In this document: positions 35,787 to 48,066 of the stretch, piece after piece | How the letters are laid out: the number at the start of each line of letters is the position of its first letter | Numbering within the stretch: the first letter of the stretch is position 1 | NCBI GenBank assembly: GCA_023266215.1 | Contig: JAHFRQ010000010.1 | Location: 1-64,000 of the forward strand | DNA length: 64,000 nucleotides | Direction of reading: 5' to 3' | DNA from: Gammaproteobacteria bacterium | GTDB lineage: Bacteria > Pseudomonadota > Gammaproteobacteria > Coxiellales > Coxiellaceae | Position numbers and translations under genes: made by a program | The notes under the pieces: model-generated | Databases searched by the model: none | Seen by the model: the letters and a program-made list of their open reading frames with translations, nothing else | What the model was told of the DNA's origin: nothing

Positions 35787-36266
35787 ATGCTGCCCTGCTT
35801 CGCTTTTTTTATCCGTCCCTTTATTCGCGCATTTGAAGCATTAACACCGCTCGGAGATTTATTGGCTCGGATTTGGGTTGCCCAGATTTTCTTTCGCTCA
35901 GGTTTGGTTAAAATAGACTCCTGGTCAACCACCATGATTTTATTTCAGCATGTTTACAATGTGCCTATCATGTCACCCTTTGTTGCCGCTGTTTTTGGAA
36001 CAGCCGCTGAATTAATCTTGCCTGTTCTATTGGTACTAGGATTAGGTGGACGCATTAGTATATTTATATTCTTTTGTTACAATATTATTTGCATGGTTTC
36101 TTATCCTTTCTTGTGGACAACACCAGGCATCGCAGGATTAGAACAGCATATTAACTGGGCTTTGTTATTAATGCTATTGATGTTCCATGGCTCAGGAAAA
36201 TGGTCCTTGGATTATCTAATCCGCCTGTATCACGGACATCATTTAATTCGACCTATTGATAGATAA
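35787..36266 (+). CDS. DoxX-family membrane protein
   Basis: 159 residues, four membrane helices. RIWVAQIFFRSGLVKIDSW near residue 30 is the typical DoxX first helix with the conserved Arg and Ser-Gly. In many genomes DoxX closes the DUF2282-DUF692-DUF2063 operon. Here only DUF2282 is adjacent, and on the opposite strand. GGAAACT lies ahead of the ATG. Confidence 0.85.
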   Translation: MLPCFAFFIRPFIRAFEALTPLGDLLARIWVAQIFFRSGLVKIDSWSTTMILFQHVYNVPIMSPFVAAVFGTAAELILPVLLVLGLGGRISIFIFFCYNIICMVSYPFLWTTPGIAGLEQHINWALLLMLLMFHGSGKWSLDYLIRLYHGHHLIRPIDR

Positions 36267-36286
36267 TAAATGATAGATAATTAATA

Positions 36287-36712
36287 TTAGGGTTGTTTTA
36301 ACTGCTGATAAACAACACTGCCGAACTGTTTCGTTTTTTTATCTGTAATCACAAACGAATATCGGCAAGTATAAAGCCCTGTTATTTTTGACGCATAAGG
36401 CGTCTCAAGCTGAATCGATATTTTTGATTTATCCACATGTTTATTAAAGCATAATGGCGTTGAAGAAGGAGAGCTCAAGCGGTATGCATAAGCGGGATAT
36501 ATCTCACCATTTGAAATAATCGAAATCGATTCCTGAAAACCAAAAGCCATTTTCTTAAGACGCAACGTACAAAACCCATCTAATTGAGGCATTCTGGTAG
36601 CGGTTTGCTGCGAAACAATAGCGGCAGAAGGACACGCTACTTGCGTTTCAGCATAAAGATTAGCGCAAAAAGCAAAAGAAAGGCACGATAAGACAACACT
36701 CCTGATTTTCAC
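36287..36712 (-). CDS. Secreted Cys-containing protein, paralogue of the gene at 41375
   Basis: 141 residues. Signal peptide cut after LYA, then a mature domain with four cysteines in the order CPS, FC, LCF and CRYSF. The same layout occurs in the 143-residue protein at 41375-41803 (CPS, YC, MCF, CQYSF; both have CANLYA at the signal end). The start codon is GTG, chosen because GGGAGG lies 8 nt upstream and no ATG is near. Family not recognised. Perhaps periplasmic or exported. Confidence 0.7.
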   Translation of the reverse strand: MKIRSVVLSCLSFAFCANLYAETQVACPSAAIVSQQTATRMPQLDGFCTLRLKKMAFGFQESISIISNGEIYPAYAYRLSSPSSTPLCFNKHVDKSKISIQLETPYASKITGLYTCRYSFVITDKKTKQFGSVVYQQLKQP

Positions 36713-36821
36713 TGCTCAAACCTCCCTGGCTAATTTAATTCGTTAAGCAATATTAGCATAGTGGGGATTGATAGAAATTGCCAGTAATTTGCTAAGGGCT
36801 AAGCAGTGGCCGGAAAAATGA

Positions 36822-36898
36822 AAAAGGAATCCGCTTATTTCGCCTTGATTACAAGGCTACATGCGCGGTTCCTTCAAACCAATAGCAAATTAAAATTG
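36822..36898 (-). repeat. Dispersed structured repeat, copy 5 (supplies the stop codon)
   Basis: Read on the minus strand it opens CAATTTTAATTT, giving the last two codons and TAA stop of the repeat-protein gene (36890). It continues GCTATTGGTTTGAAGG, the paired arms and GCGGATTCCTTTTTC. The fold plus T-run looks like an intrinsic terminator. Confidence 0.88.
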
Positions 36899-39034
36899 CA
36901 GGCTTTGTATTGGTGCTTTTTCTGTTGCGGCGCTATTAGGACCAGAGAATAAAAGGCCAGCCATTAATTTTTTAAGACTAGCTTCAAATTCTTTGATATC
37001 ATTAACTGAATTTTTTGAAAATACCGCCTCCCCAAATGTTTCTTGCAATAACTTTCTTGCCTTCAAGCTTTGCGGTGTTTTAAAGTAACCGATTAATTGC
37101 GCAGCTGAATGCGTATCACCTGGTGCACGGGAAAACAATCCAATGGAAAATCTTTTTTGTTGAACAGTTTTAATCAGATTTTCAAACTGAGCTTTCAATT
37201 CGTTTAAATTAATATCATCTGGTTTTATAAAGTGCTCATAAAAAATAATATTAATTGATAGCAAGACTTCATTTATTTTTTCTTGCTTTTTTTGATACAT
37301 GTTTTCAGCATGTCGGCTTATTCTTAGAAAATCGTTTTGCGATAATGTTAATTCAATATTCGGTATTGTAAAACCCATGATTGTTGATGTGGTGTTTATT
37401 GAACTTTTTAAGGCTGGATATTTAAAAGTTGCATTAGTTGAAAATAAATCTCTTAGTGCTGGGTCGCGGATACAATCCAATTGAATTTTATCTAATGCTT
37501 CCAGGGCAAATTTTGGAACAGATTCATCAGAATCGTTTAATTTCTCAAGTATTTCACCTAGATAGATTTTTTGATTTTCGGGGGAGAGATTTTCGGGGGA
37601 GATATAAAGAAATAACGCTGCTAATTCTTCCAAACCGCTTATTCGAGTGCAACTCTCTGAAGCCATTAATTTTTCGAGTATTGCGCGAGATATTTTATCA
37701 AAATTAATTTTTTGATCTTCAGAGGAAAGATAAGGTAATATAGCGATCAATGCATTCAGGGGGTTTTCATTAACATTCTGTTCAGGATCGCCAAATTTTT
37801 CAAGTATTTTTTCCATACCGATTTTTTGATTTTCGCGAGAAAGGTGCGGAAATTCATTACCCAATATTCGCGCAGCATTGAATCGACAACAATAATCAGA
37901 ATAATCTAATCTCCTGAGGATTGCCTTAAAAGGACTTTTTTGATCTTCAGGCGAGAGGTAAAATAACGCATCGCCCAATCCTTTCAGGCCAGAAACATTA
38001 TAAAACGGCCCAGAATAATAACTCAATTGATGAAACCTTGCAGTTAGGTATGTTTCTTTATTTTCAGGGGAAAGATAAGGGAAAATCGCGCCCAATGCTC
38101 CAAGAGAATCGTCATCAGCAAATTCGCAAAAGGCATTACGCGCCGCATTAATTTTACTTAAGCAAATTTCCTGATCCTCAGAAGAGAGATAGGGAAATAC
38201 AGCGCCCAATGTTGTTAGGGCAGCTTTCTCTATAAATCCGTAATCCCTCCTCCATGGCCGATTGCATATTCGAGCGAAGCAATTTTTTCGATCCTCGGAA
38301 GAGAGATAAGGAAATATATTGCTTAATACTTGCAATGCATCAATTCTATAATAAGCATTGGTGGAATCGTATAATCTGCTAAGCATTATATCCAAGCAAT
38401 TTTTTTTACCCTTAGAAGAGAGATATGGAAACATGCCGCTCAATACACCAAGAATGAACTCCCAATTTTTATACATCGGATTTTGATTATTGCATCTTGA
38501 TTTTTTCAGCACCTCAGAAACAACTAATATTTTATGATGCCTTTTCAAGTAGGAAAAATAGACCAGGAAATATGGAAGGGTCTGAGGCTCTGCTGATTTT
38601 AATAAAAGGTGAATATGCTGGAATAACTTTTTGCTGAGTTTTTCCGGAATTTCTCCGTGCTGAGAAATAATATTTTCAAGCAGAACTTTTAGCTTAAGAG
38701 CATTGGGTGAATAGGGTGATAATAAAACAGTACGAATTAAATCATCATCTAATGCTTGAAAAAAACGACCCTGTCTAATTAATTTTTCTTGAAGAGCAAT
38801 ACTGACTGGTGTTCTCGGCACTGCTTTGATAATGTTCTGTAATGTCAATTTTCTTGTCGCGGCAAGTTGACCATGTGTTTTTAAGATTGATTTATAAAAA
38901 CTAACTATTGATTTGAAATCAAGAAAAGAAAATATCACAGGAAATGGATCAATTGCTGTCGCAGCCATTCTCAGTATATTTGATGAAAAATCTAATTTAA
39001 TATTTTTTGGAATAACAGCTTTTTCTGTGCGCAT
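36890..39034 (-). CDS. Large HEAT-like repeat protein, possible effector
   Basis: 714 residues with no signal peptide. From about residue 190 to 530 there are eight tandem repeats of roughly 39 residues. Each centres on a core such as LGAVFPYLSSEDQ, LGAIFPYLSPEN or LIAILPYLSSEDQ, followed by a helix with CLxKI or ILxRL. This is an armadillo/HEAT-like solenoid. The N-terminus (DPFPVIFSFLDFKSIVSFY) loosely recalls an F-box, but weakly. The C-terminal 180 residues are helical and unassigned. Large repeat proteins without catalytic motifs are common among type IV effectors of Legionellales; secretion here is only an inference. No good ribosome site is visible. Confidence 0.7.
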   Translation of the reverse strand: MRTEKAVIPKNIKLDFSSNILRMAATAIDPFPVIFSFLDFKSIVSFYKSILKTHGQLAATRKLTLQNIIKAVPRTPVSIALQEKLIRQGRFFQALDDDLIRTVLLSPYSPNALKLKVLLENIISQHGEIPEKLSKKLFQHIHLLLKSAEPQTLPYFLVYFSYLKRHHKILVVSEVLKKSRCNNQNPMYKNWEFILGVLSGMFPYLSSKGKKNCLDIMLSRLYDSTNAYYRIDALQVLSNIFPYLSSEDRKNCFARICNRPWRRDYGFIEKAALTTLGAVFPYLSSEDQEICLSKINAARNAFCEFADDDSLGALGAIFPYLSPENKETYLTARFHQLSYYSGPFYNVSGLKGLGDALFYLSPEDQKSPFKAILRRLDYSDYCCRFNAARILGNEFPHLSRENQKIGMEKILEKFGDPEQNVNENPLNALIAILPYLSSEDQKINFDKISRAILEKLMASESCTRISGLEELAALFLYISPENLSPENQKIYLGEILEKLNDSDESVPKFALEALDKIQLDCIRDPALRDLFSTNATFKYPALKSSINTTSTIMGFTIPNIELTLSQNDFLRISRHAENMYQKKQEKINEVLLSINIIFYEHFIKPDDINLNELKAQFENLIKTVQQKRFSIGLFSRAPGDTHSAAQLIGYFKTPQSLKARKLLQETFGEAVFSKNSVNDIKEFEASLKKLMAGLLFSGPNSAATEKAPIQSLQF

Positions 39035-39196
39035 AGGTATTAATTACCATAAAATTACTCAGAAAAGAGGATACCACAGCCACTAGTTTAATTCTGTTTT
39101 TTTGGTCGAAATATGCTCATTTAATCATGTCTTAAGGAATCTTGGCAAAAATGCTGCGATTTGCGCATGCAATACATTGATTTAACCAGTCGCATG

Positions 39197-39270
39197 AAAA
39201 AAGAATCCGCTTATTTCGCCTTGAGTACAAGGCTTTGCGCGCGGCTCCTCCGGTGCCAATAGCAAGTTAA
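39197..39270 (-). repeat. Dispersed structured repeat, copy 6 (diverged)
   Basis: Most diverged copy, about 17 nt behind the ligA stop. Both arms of the inner hairpin (GCCTTG/CAAGGC) are unchanged while the loop differs (TACT for TAAT). In the outer arm GAGCCGC replaces GAACCGC, keeping a G-U pair. It ends GCGGATTCTTTTTT on the ligA transcript. The rest of the gap 39035-39196 shows no gene. Confidence 0.85.
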
Positions 39271-39286
39271 GACAGTAGTTTTTGTT

Positions 39287-41368
<2,082 letters not shown>

Positions 41369-41374
41369 TTAAGT

Positions 41375-41803
41375 TTATGGTGTCTTATAATAAATATTGC
41401 CGGTTTGTGGATGAATCTTATCGGCAATTGAAAAACTGTACTGACATTCGTACTTTCCATCTTTTGTTGTTATTGCAGTTGGAGTTAAGGGTGTTACTGT
41501 AATTGTCGGAACATTTACTTTGCCATTGATAACTGTAAAGCACATGGGCGTAGATTTGTTATTGGTTGGCGGATAGGCATATCCCGAATATGAAACTGGC
41601 GAGCCAATCACAATCGGGCCCGTAAATCCATAGGCAGTTTTATTGGTGTATTTTATGCAATAAGAATTAAATCTAGGTAGATTAGTTAGATTATTCGTGC
41701 TTGCGCTTATTGTAACTGAAGGGCAAACCAGTGACTCAGCCGCATACAGATTAGCGCATAAAATCAATGGGATACACGATAAGATTAAAATATTGGTTTT
41801 CAT
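41375..41803 (-). CDS. Secreted Cys-containing protein, paralogue of the gene at 36287
   Basis: Signal peptide (MKTNILILSCIPLILCANLYA), then a mature domain of about 120 residues with four cysteines in the order CPS, YC, MCF and CQYSF and a shared tail (SxADK, G-IYY). It matches the smaller gene at 36287 in layout, at perhaps a third of positions. The start was set at the ATG at 41803, because it opens the signal peptide. The earlier in-frame ATG would add 22 residues with no signal character. Function unknown. Confidence 0.7.
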   Translation of the reverse strand: MKTNILILSCIPLILCANLYAAESLVCPSVTISASTNNLTNLPRFNSYCIKYTNKTAYGFTGPIVIGSPVSYSGYAYPPTNNKSTPMCFTVINGKVNVPTITVTPLTPTAITTKDGKYECQYSFSIADKIHPQTGNIYYKTP

Positions 41804-41880
41804 TGAGAATTTACCTTTATGTAATATATGCAATATCTCACCATAACAAAAATAAGTGCACAATGTCAAATTTGCTAAAG

Positions 41881-42213
41881 CTACGCTTTAAACCAGTTGT
41901 CGAGCTGAAGAGGTTTAATTCGTTCAAAATGCTTTGCATTGTTTGTTACCAAAACTGCATTATTAGCAAGCGTTATGCTTGCAATCATGAGATCCATATC
42001 GGCCAAAATACGCCCCTGCTTTTTCAGCTTCACTTTTTGCTCTGCAAATATCACTGACGCATCATGCGAAAACTCATGAATAGTCATTTCTGACAAAAAA
42101 TAGCTAATTTTTTTTAAATTTTGTTCTTTTTTAGATGAATTACAGGCACCATACAGCAACTCAGTTTTGTTAATAATGTATGAATTTGTCAATACTAACT
42201 TAGCTTCCTGCAA
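41881..42213 (-). pseudogene. 5'-truncated VapC/PIN toxin gene
   Basis: The C-terminal two thirds of a VapC-type PIN ribonuclease is clear: TELLYGACNSS, then GRILADMDLMIASITLANN with the acidic active-site residues, and LVTNNAKHFERIKPLQLDNW. The first 35 or so residues with the invariant DTN aspartate are missing. The frame begins inside the pmbA 3' end, with no ATG or ribosome site. No VapB antitoxin is present. Dead remnant. Confidence 0.75.
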
Positions 42214-43507
42214 TAGTCATTTGATCAATTAAAATAGAGCCGGTGCGAATGCTGCCGCGAGTATCGGTATCATTGGCAATTTCAACAATGCCCGCCAGCA
42301 TATTTTTTAAATTACCTGCGATGGTAATTTCCTCAACGGGAAATTGAATTTCGCCATTGTCAATCCAAAATCCAGCGGCGCCGCGAGAATAATCGCCGGT
42401 TGTAATATTAGTGCCCTGCCCCATTAATTCTGTCACCAATAATCCGCGACCCATTTTTTTAAATAGCTCTTTTAATGAGTGATTCGTATGCGTAATGGAT
42501 AGATTATATATTCCACCTGCATTACCCGTTGATCTTAGGTTTAATTTTCGCGCTGAATAACTTCCCAAAACATAGCTGACTAATTCGCCGTTTTTAATAT
42601 AATCTACATTTTTCGTCGCGACGCCTTCGCTATCAAATGGTGCGCTGCCCATAGCTGAGAACAAATGCGGTTCTTGAGCTATGTTAATAAATGTCGGAAA
42701 AATTATTTTTCCAATTGAGTCTACCAAAAAAGAAGCTCTGCGATACAAGCTACCACCACTGATCGCCGCAATAAAAGAACCCAATAAAGATTTGGCAACG
42801 GATGCTTCAAAAATAACAGGGCAAGATTGTGTTTTAATAGAGCGTGAATTTAATCGCGCAATCGTTTTTTCAGCCGCTTTTTTTGCAATTAATTCAAAAT
42901 TTTCTAAATCCGCAGGATTGCGGGAAACAGTGTAATCACTGTCTGTTTGCATTTTATTATTGAGAGATGCAACTACACTGCAACCAAAATTATGCGAGCT
43001 TGTCTGATATTCGCCAATAAATCCCAATGTGTTTGCTAAAATATGCTTTCCACAATACGTTCCAATGGATGCGCCTTCGCATTGTTGAATACGAGGATCA
43101 AAACTCAATGCTATTTTTTCAGCTGCAATCGCGCGCTCTATTGCCTCGGCTGGTGTTATTTCCCAGGGAAAATAAAGCTTGCAGTCAGGATAATGGATAG
43201 CGAGCTGATCTTTATCGGGTAAGCCTGAAAATAAATCAGGGTTCGCAAAGCTTGCAATGGAGCACGCTTTTGCAATGGCTTTGTCAATCGACTCTTCAGA
43301 AAAATCAGAGCTTGAAGCGCTGCCAGTTTGATGGTTAATATAAACAGTCACGCCAAAACTTTTTTCTAAATGATTTTCCAGTGTTTCAACATCTCCGTTT
43401 CGAACAGAAACAGAAAAACCATTTTCTTCTGAAATCCCAACCGATGCGGAATCAATATTTTGTGACTTTAATTTTTTTAAGGCTAATTCGACAACGGAGG
43501 AGATCAT
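42200..43507 (-). CDS. pmbA: Metalloprotease-related protein PmbA (TldE)
   Basis: Partner of TldD in the zinc protease complex that processes peptides such as microcin B17 and degrades CcdA. 435 residues. The U62 family pattern is present, with RNGDVETLENH, GTNITTGDYSRGAAGFWI and the GSILIDQMTIAG end. TldE lacks the HExxxH site, and none is seen here. Located downstream of lon. Its C-terminus is intact although a toxin remnant is fused to its 3' end. Confidence 0.92.
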   Translation of the reverse strand: MISSVVELALKKLKSQNIDSASVGISEENGFSVSVRNGDVETLENHLEKSFGVTVYINHQTGSASSSDFSEESIDKAIAKACSIASFANPDLFSGLPDKDQLAIHYPDCKLYFPWEITPAEAIERAIAAEKIALSFDPRIQQCEGASIGTYCGKHILANTLGFIGEYQTSSHNFGCSVVASLNNKMQTDSDYTVSRNPADLENFELIAKKAAEKTIARLNSRSIKTQSCPVIFEASVAKSLLGSFIAAISGGSLYRRASFLVDSIGKIIFPTFINIAQEPHLFSAMGSAPFDSEGVATKNVDYIKNGELVSYVLGSYSARKLNLRSTGNAGGIYNLSITHTNHSLKELFKKMGRGLLVTELMGQGTNITTGDYSRGAAGFWIDNGEIQFPVEEITIAGNLKNMLAGIVEIANDTDTRGSIRTGSILIDQMTIAGS

Positions 43508-43527
43508 AATTTTAACTCTTTAACACA

Positions 43528-43547
43528 AGACGCGATTAATCGCGTCT
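43528..43547. terminator. Perfect 20-bp palindrome behind lon
   Basis: AGACGCGATTAATCGCGTCT, a perfect palindrome starting 7 nt behind the lon stop and ahead of pmbA. There is no T-run on either side, so it may be a transcript-end hairpin or a protein site rather than a classical terminator. Confidence 0.45.
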
Positions 43548-43553
43548 CTAGGA

Positions 43554-46028
43554 CTAATGCGCTTCGTTATATTTTGTTTTATTGGCTTTGGGAATAATGC
43601 GTTTTTTTATTTTCTTAATGTCCACTTGATCCCCTGCTTTAACTTTAACGCCTGCGGTGGGCAAACGCTGCAGTGCCAATTCAAAAACCTGATCAATCCA
43701 ACGCACCGGATGAATGCTCAGCACATCTAATACTTCTTTTGGAATTTCTTTTAAATCTTTTTGATTTTCAAGTGGAATAATTACTGTTTTAATACCGCCG
43801 CGAAGCGCTGCTAATAATTTTTCTTTTAGGCCGCCAATCGGCAAGACTTCTCCACGTAAAGTAATTTCACCCGTCATCGCAACCGTTGCAAATACCGGAA
43901 TTTGCATCATCGCAGAAACAATCGCTGTGCACATGCCAACGCCGGCGCTCGGGCCATCTTTAGGTGTCGCACCTTCTGGCACATGAATATGAAAATCGTG
44001 TTTTTGAAAAAAATCGGCATCAATGCCATACATCGGCGCGCGACTTCTAATCACGGTCATCGCAGCATGAATGGATTCTTGCATCACATCGCCTAAACTT
44101 CCGGTATGCAATAATTTGCCTTTGCCTGCAACAATTTGCGCTTCAATCGTGAGTAATTCGCCACCCACTTCGGTCCAAGCCAGACCAGTAACTTGGCCAA
44201 TTTGATCGCGATCTTCAATTAAACCATGGCGGAATTTTTTCACGCCTAAATATTTTTCCAAGTTACGCGCTGTAATTTTAGTACGCGAGGCTTTTACTTT
44301 TTTCTTATCGCCTTGACGCGTTACTGCTAGGCGCACCACTTTACGTGAAATTTTAGAAATTTCTCGCTCTAAACTTCGCACACCGGCTTCTCTCGTATAA
44401 TTTTGAATAATTTCACGAATAGCGCCTTCAGAAATATGCAATTCTTCTGGCTTTAAACCAGACTGTTCAGTTTGTCTTGGAATTAAATATTTTTCAGCGA
44501 TATGCAATTTTTCTTCTTCTGTGTAACCCGGCAGGCGAATGACTTCCATGCGATCCAATAATGCAGAAGGAATATTTAAAGAATTAGCTGTTGCAATAAA
44601 CATCACATCTGATAAATCATAATCGACTTCTAAATAATGGTCATTGAATTTATGATTTTGTTCTGGATCCAATACTTCAAGCAAGGCCGCTGCAGGATCA
44701 CCGCGAAAATCCGCTGCCATTTTATCAACTTCATCCAGCATAAATAAAGGATTTTTAACCTTGGCGCGAATCATGCGCTGAATAATTTTTCCGGGCATAG
44801 CGCCGATGTAAGTGCGGCGATGTCCGCGAATTTCTGCTTCATCTCGCACGCCACCCAATGAAATACGCGCAAATTCACGACCCGTTGCATTCGCTATCGA
44901 TTGACCTAATGAAGTTTTACCCACGCCTGGCGGACCCACTAAGCATAAAATAGGTCCCTTGAGCTTTTGAACGCGCAGCTGCACGGCTAAATATTCTAAA
45001 ATACGCTCTTTCACTTCTTTCAAACCATAATGATCGGCTTCTAAAATTTCTTCAGCTTTTTTCAAATCAGAGGTAACCTTGGATTGCTCTTTCCAAGGAA
45101 CTTGTAATAATGCTTCTAGATAATTTCGCGAAACGGTGGCTTCTGCAGACATCGGTGGCATCATGCGTAATTTATTCAGCTCCGCTGTTGCTTTATCTTT
45201 CGCTTCTTTTGGCATGCCTGCCGCTTCTATATTTTTTTCAATTTGTTTTAATTCATCAGCTGGCGTGCCTTCATCCAATTCGCCTAATTCATGCTGAATC
45301 GCTTTTAATTTTTCACTTAAGTAATATTGTTTTTGGCTTTTTTCTACTTGCTGCTTAACGCGACCTTGGACATTTTTTTCAACTTCCAGCAATTCTAATT
45401 CTTGCGCAATCAAACCATTTAATAAATTTAGGCGTTCTTTAACGCCAAAAGTTTCCAGTATTTTTTGTCTTGATTCGATGCTGACTGTTAAATGTGCTGC
45501 AACACCATCCGTAAAATTAGAAGGCACTTTGATATTGCGAATAGAAGTTAGAATTTCAGGTGGAATTTTTTTATTAGCTTTAGTGAGTCGCTCAAACTGC
45601 GCAACCACATTGCGCATTAATATGGTAATTTCCGCATCTTCTGCTTTTTCAACTTCCACAAAAGGTGAAACCAACGCAAGCATAAATGTTTTTTCATTGA
45701 TAACGGAATTTAATTTTGCGCGAGAAACGCCTTCAACCAAGACTTTGACCGTACCGTCAGGCAATCGAAGCATTTGCAAAATAGTTGACACAGTGCCGAT
45801 GGTAAATAAATCTTTTTCAGCAGGAACATCAATGGCAGGATCCTTTTGAGCCACCAAAAAAACTTGCTTGTCTTTGTTCATCGCATCTTCTAATGCTTTA
45901 ATAGATTCTGCACGTCCGACAAAAAGAGGAATAACCATGTGCGGATAAATCACCACGTCACGCAGTGGAATAAGCGGCAAAGTCATTTCATCTGATGAAA
46001 CAAATTCTGATTCTGATTTAGATGACAT
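43554..46028 (-). CDS. lon: ATP-dependent protease La (Lon)
   Basis: Cytoplasmic serine protease with its own ATPase. The N-terminal LON substrate domain ([23 protein letters not shown]), Walker [14 protein letters not shown] and the catalytic [11 protein letters not shown] with the active Ser are present; the Lys follows near [15 protein letters not shown]. 824 residues. It follows clpX in the conserved tig-clpP-clpX-lon order. Confidence 0.98.
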   Translation of the reverse strand: MSSKSESEFVSSDEMTLPLIPLRDVVIYPHMVIPLFVGRAESIKALEDAMNKDKQVFLVAQKDPAIDVPAEKDLFTIGTVSTILQMLRLPDGTVKVLVEGVSRAKLNSVINEKTFMLALVSPFVEVEKAEDAEITILMRNVVAQFERLTKANKKIPPEILTSIRNIKVPSNFTDGVAAHLTVSIESRQKILETFGVKERLNLLNGLIAQELELLEVEKNVQGRVKQQVEKSQKQYYLSEKLKAIQHELGELDEGTPADELKQIEKNIEAAGMPKEAKDKATAELNKLRMMPPMSAEATVSRNYLEALLQVPWKEQSKVTSDLKKAEEILEADHYGLKEVKERILEYLAVQLRVQKLKGPILCLVGPPGVGKTSLGQSIANATGREFARISLGGVRDEAEIRGHRRTYIGAMPGKIIQRMIRAKVKNPLFMLDEVDKMAADFRGDPAAALLEVLDPEQNHKFNDHYLEVDYDLSDVMFIATANSLNIPSALLDRMEVIRLPGYTEEEKLHIAEKYLIPRQTEQSGLKPEELHISEGAIREIIQNYTREAGVRSLEREISKISRKVVRLAVTRQGDKKKVKASRTKITARNLEKYLGVKKFRHGLIEDRDQIGQVTGLAWTEVGGELLTIEAQIVAGKGKLLHTGSLGDVMQESIHAAMTVIRSRAPMYGIDADFFQKHDFHIHVPEGATPKDGPSAGVGMCTAIVSAMMQIPVFATVAMTGEITLRGEVLPIGGLKEKLLAALRGGIKTVIIPLENQKDLKEIPKEVLDVLSIHPVRWIDQVFELALQRLPTAGVKVKAGDQVDIKKIKKRIIPKANKTKYNEAH

Positions 46029-46057
46029 ATTCTTTCCTTGTGATTGAGAAAATTACT

Positions 46058-47326
46058 CTATTCGCCAGCCAATTTTTTTTCATCGTTCTCATAAATATAA
46101 AGCGGCTTTGATTTTCCGCTAATAACGTTTTTATCGATGATAACGCGCTTTAAGCCATTCATCGATGGTATTTCATACATCAAATCTAGCAAAGCGTGCT
46201 CGACAATTGAGCGCAATCCACGCGCACCCGATTTGCGATTAATGGTTTGACTCGCAATTTCTTTGAGCGCTTCGTCACGAAACTCTATTTCCACGCCTTC
46301 AAATTCAAATAATTTCTTATATTGTTTAGTGAGCGCATTCTTAGGACGCGTTAAAATCTCTAGAAGTGCTTCTTCGCTTAATTCTTCCAGTACTGAAATA
46401 ACAGGTAAACGACCTACAAATTCAGGAATCAAGCCGTATTTAATTAAATCTTGGCTTTCCACTTTTCTCACCACGTCGCTCGCATGCATTTTATCTTTTG
46501 ATTTTACTTTCGCTGCAAAACCAATGCCGCTTTCATCGGTGCGCTGCTGAATAATTTTATCTAAATCAGCAAAAGCGCCGCCACAAATAAATAAAATATT
46601 CGTCGTGTCCACTTGCAAATATTCTTGTTGCGGGTGTTTACGTCCGCCTTGCGGTGGAATAGCTGCTGTCGTACCTTCAATTAATTTGAGCAATGCTTGT
46701 TGCACGCCTTCGCCTGAAACATCGCGCGTTAATGAAGGGCTATCTGTTTTACGCGCAATTTTATCAATTTCATCGATGTAAATAATGCCAGTTTGTGCTT
46801 TTTCTACATCGTAATTACATTTTTGCAATAATTTTTGAATAATATTTTCAACGTCTTCACCCACATAGCCCGCTTCAGTCAAGGTCGTTGCATCTGCAAT
46901 GGCAAACGGCACGTTTAAAATGCGCGCCAGTGTCTGCGCTAACAATGTTTTACCCGAACCTGTCGGGCCAATTAATAAAATATTACTTTTTGACAGTTCA
47001 ACATCGTTGGCTTGTGTTGCGCGATGACTTAAGCGCTTATAGTGATTGTACACGGCGACAGATAAAATCTTTTTAGCATCGTCCTGACCCACGACATATT
47101 GATTCAATTCATTGTGCAGCTCTTTAGGACTTGCTAATTGTGCTTTTATCTTGGGTGCCACATCCGCGATTTCTTCTTCGCGAATAATATCATTACATAA
47201 ATTCACGCATTCGTTACAAACAAATACTGAAGGGCCTGCGATTAGTTTCTTAACTTCATGCTGGCTTTTTCCGCAAAAAGAACAATACAAAGTTTCGCTT
47301 TTAGGGGTGCTCGTAATATCGGTCAT
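46058..47326 (-). CDS. clpX: ClpX ATPase, specificity subunit of ClpXP
   Basis: Unfolds tagged proteins and feeds them to ClpP. The N-terminal C4 zinc-binding domain ([16 protein letters not shown]), Walker [13 protein letters not shown], Walker [10 protein letters not shown] and the pore and IGF-type loops are present. 422 residues. Confidence 0.98.
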   Translation of the reverse strand: MTDITSTPKSETLYCSFCGKSQHEVKKLIAGPSVFVCNECVNLCNDIIREEEIADVAPKIKAQLASPKELHNELNQYVVGQDDAKKILSVAVYNHYKRLSHRATQANDVELSKSNILLIGPTGSGKTLLAQTLARILNVPFAIADATTLTEAGYVGEDVENIIQKLLQKCNYDVEKAQTGIIYIDEIDKIARKTDSPSLTRDVSGEGVQQALLKLIEGTTAAIPPQGGRKHPQQEYLQVDTTNILFICGGAFADLDKIIQQRTDESGIGFAAKVKSKDKMHASDVVRKVESQDLIKYGLIPEFVGRLPVISVLEELSEEALLEILTRPKNALTKQYKKLFEFEGVEIEFRDEALKEIASQTINRKSGARGLRSIVEHALLDLMYEIPSMNGLKRVIIDKNVISGKSKPLYIYENDEKKLAGE

Positions 47327-47418
47327 AAATTTACCTTATAGATCAATAAATTCTGGCTTAAAACTTATCTTACATTATAACCTGACTTTTATGCCAGACG
47401 CGACCCTAGGCTACTTCT

Positions 47419-48048
47419 CTAGACTACTTCTAGAGCATTGGCGCGACGATCAAAGACGGAGTCGATCAAGCCATAAGCTTTTGCTTCAGCAGGTGGCATA
47501 AAGTAATCGCGATTCGTGTCAATATTGATTTGATCAATTGATTGACCTGTATGATTTGCCAAGATCCCAGAAACCTGATCGGCCACGCGCTGCGTTTCTT
47601 TGGCGTGAATTTGAATATCAGTACCTTGACCTTGATAACCACCTGCGACTTGGTGAATCATCACGGTAGAATTGGGCAATGCGTGACGCTTGCCTTTGGT
47701 ACCCGCAGATAACAAAAGCGCCGCAATGCTGGCTGCTTGACCAACACATAGCGTGCGAACATCAGGCTTAATGAATTGCATGGTGTCATAAATCGCAAGA
47801 CCGGCCGTTACTACGCCGCCTGGCGAATTAATATAAAGCGAAATATCTTTTTCAGGATTTTCAGATTCTAAAAACAAGAGCTGAGCAATAACCAGGTTTG
47901 CCATATGCTCTTCAACCTGTCCCACCAAAAAAATAATTCGATCTTTTAGCAAGCGTGAATAAATATCATAAGCACGCTCACCGCGACCACTTTGTTCAAC
48001 GACCATGGGCACTAAATTAGCGGTAAAATCCGTTTTTTTTGACGTCAT
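47419..48048 (-). CDS. clpP: ClpP protease subunit
   Basis: Serine peptidase chamber of ClpXP and ClpAP. The catalytic Ser lies in [14 protein letters not shown], the His in [12 protein letters not shown], with a later Asp. 209 residues. Between trigger factor and clpX. Confidence 0.98.
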   Translation of the reverse strand: MTSKKTDFTANLVPMVVEQSGRGERAYDIYSRLLKDRIIFLVGQVEEHMANLVIAQLLFLESENPEKDISLYINSPGGVVTAGLAIYDTMQFIKPDVRTLCVGQAASIAALLLSAGTKGKRHALPNSTVMIHQVAGGYQGQGTDIQIHAKETQRVADQVSGILANHTGQSIDQINIDTNRDYFMPPAEAKAYGLIDSVFDRRANALEVV

Positions 48049-48066
48049 AGTGATATTTCCTGTTAT

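Noticed and set aside
36890-39034. Calling the N-terminus of the repeat protein an F-box
   Set aside because: Only a short FSFLDFKSIVSFY stretch fits. Conserved positions of the F-box are too few to support it.
43528-43547. Reading the 20-bp palindrome behind lon as a classical terminator
   Set aside because: No T-run on either strand. Kept as a hairpin of uncertain role with low confidence.
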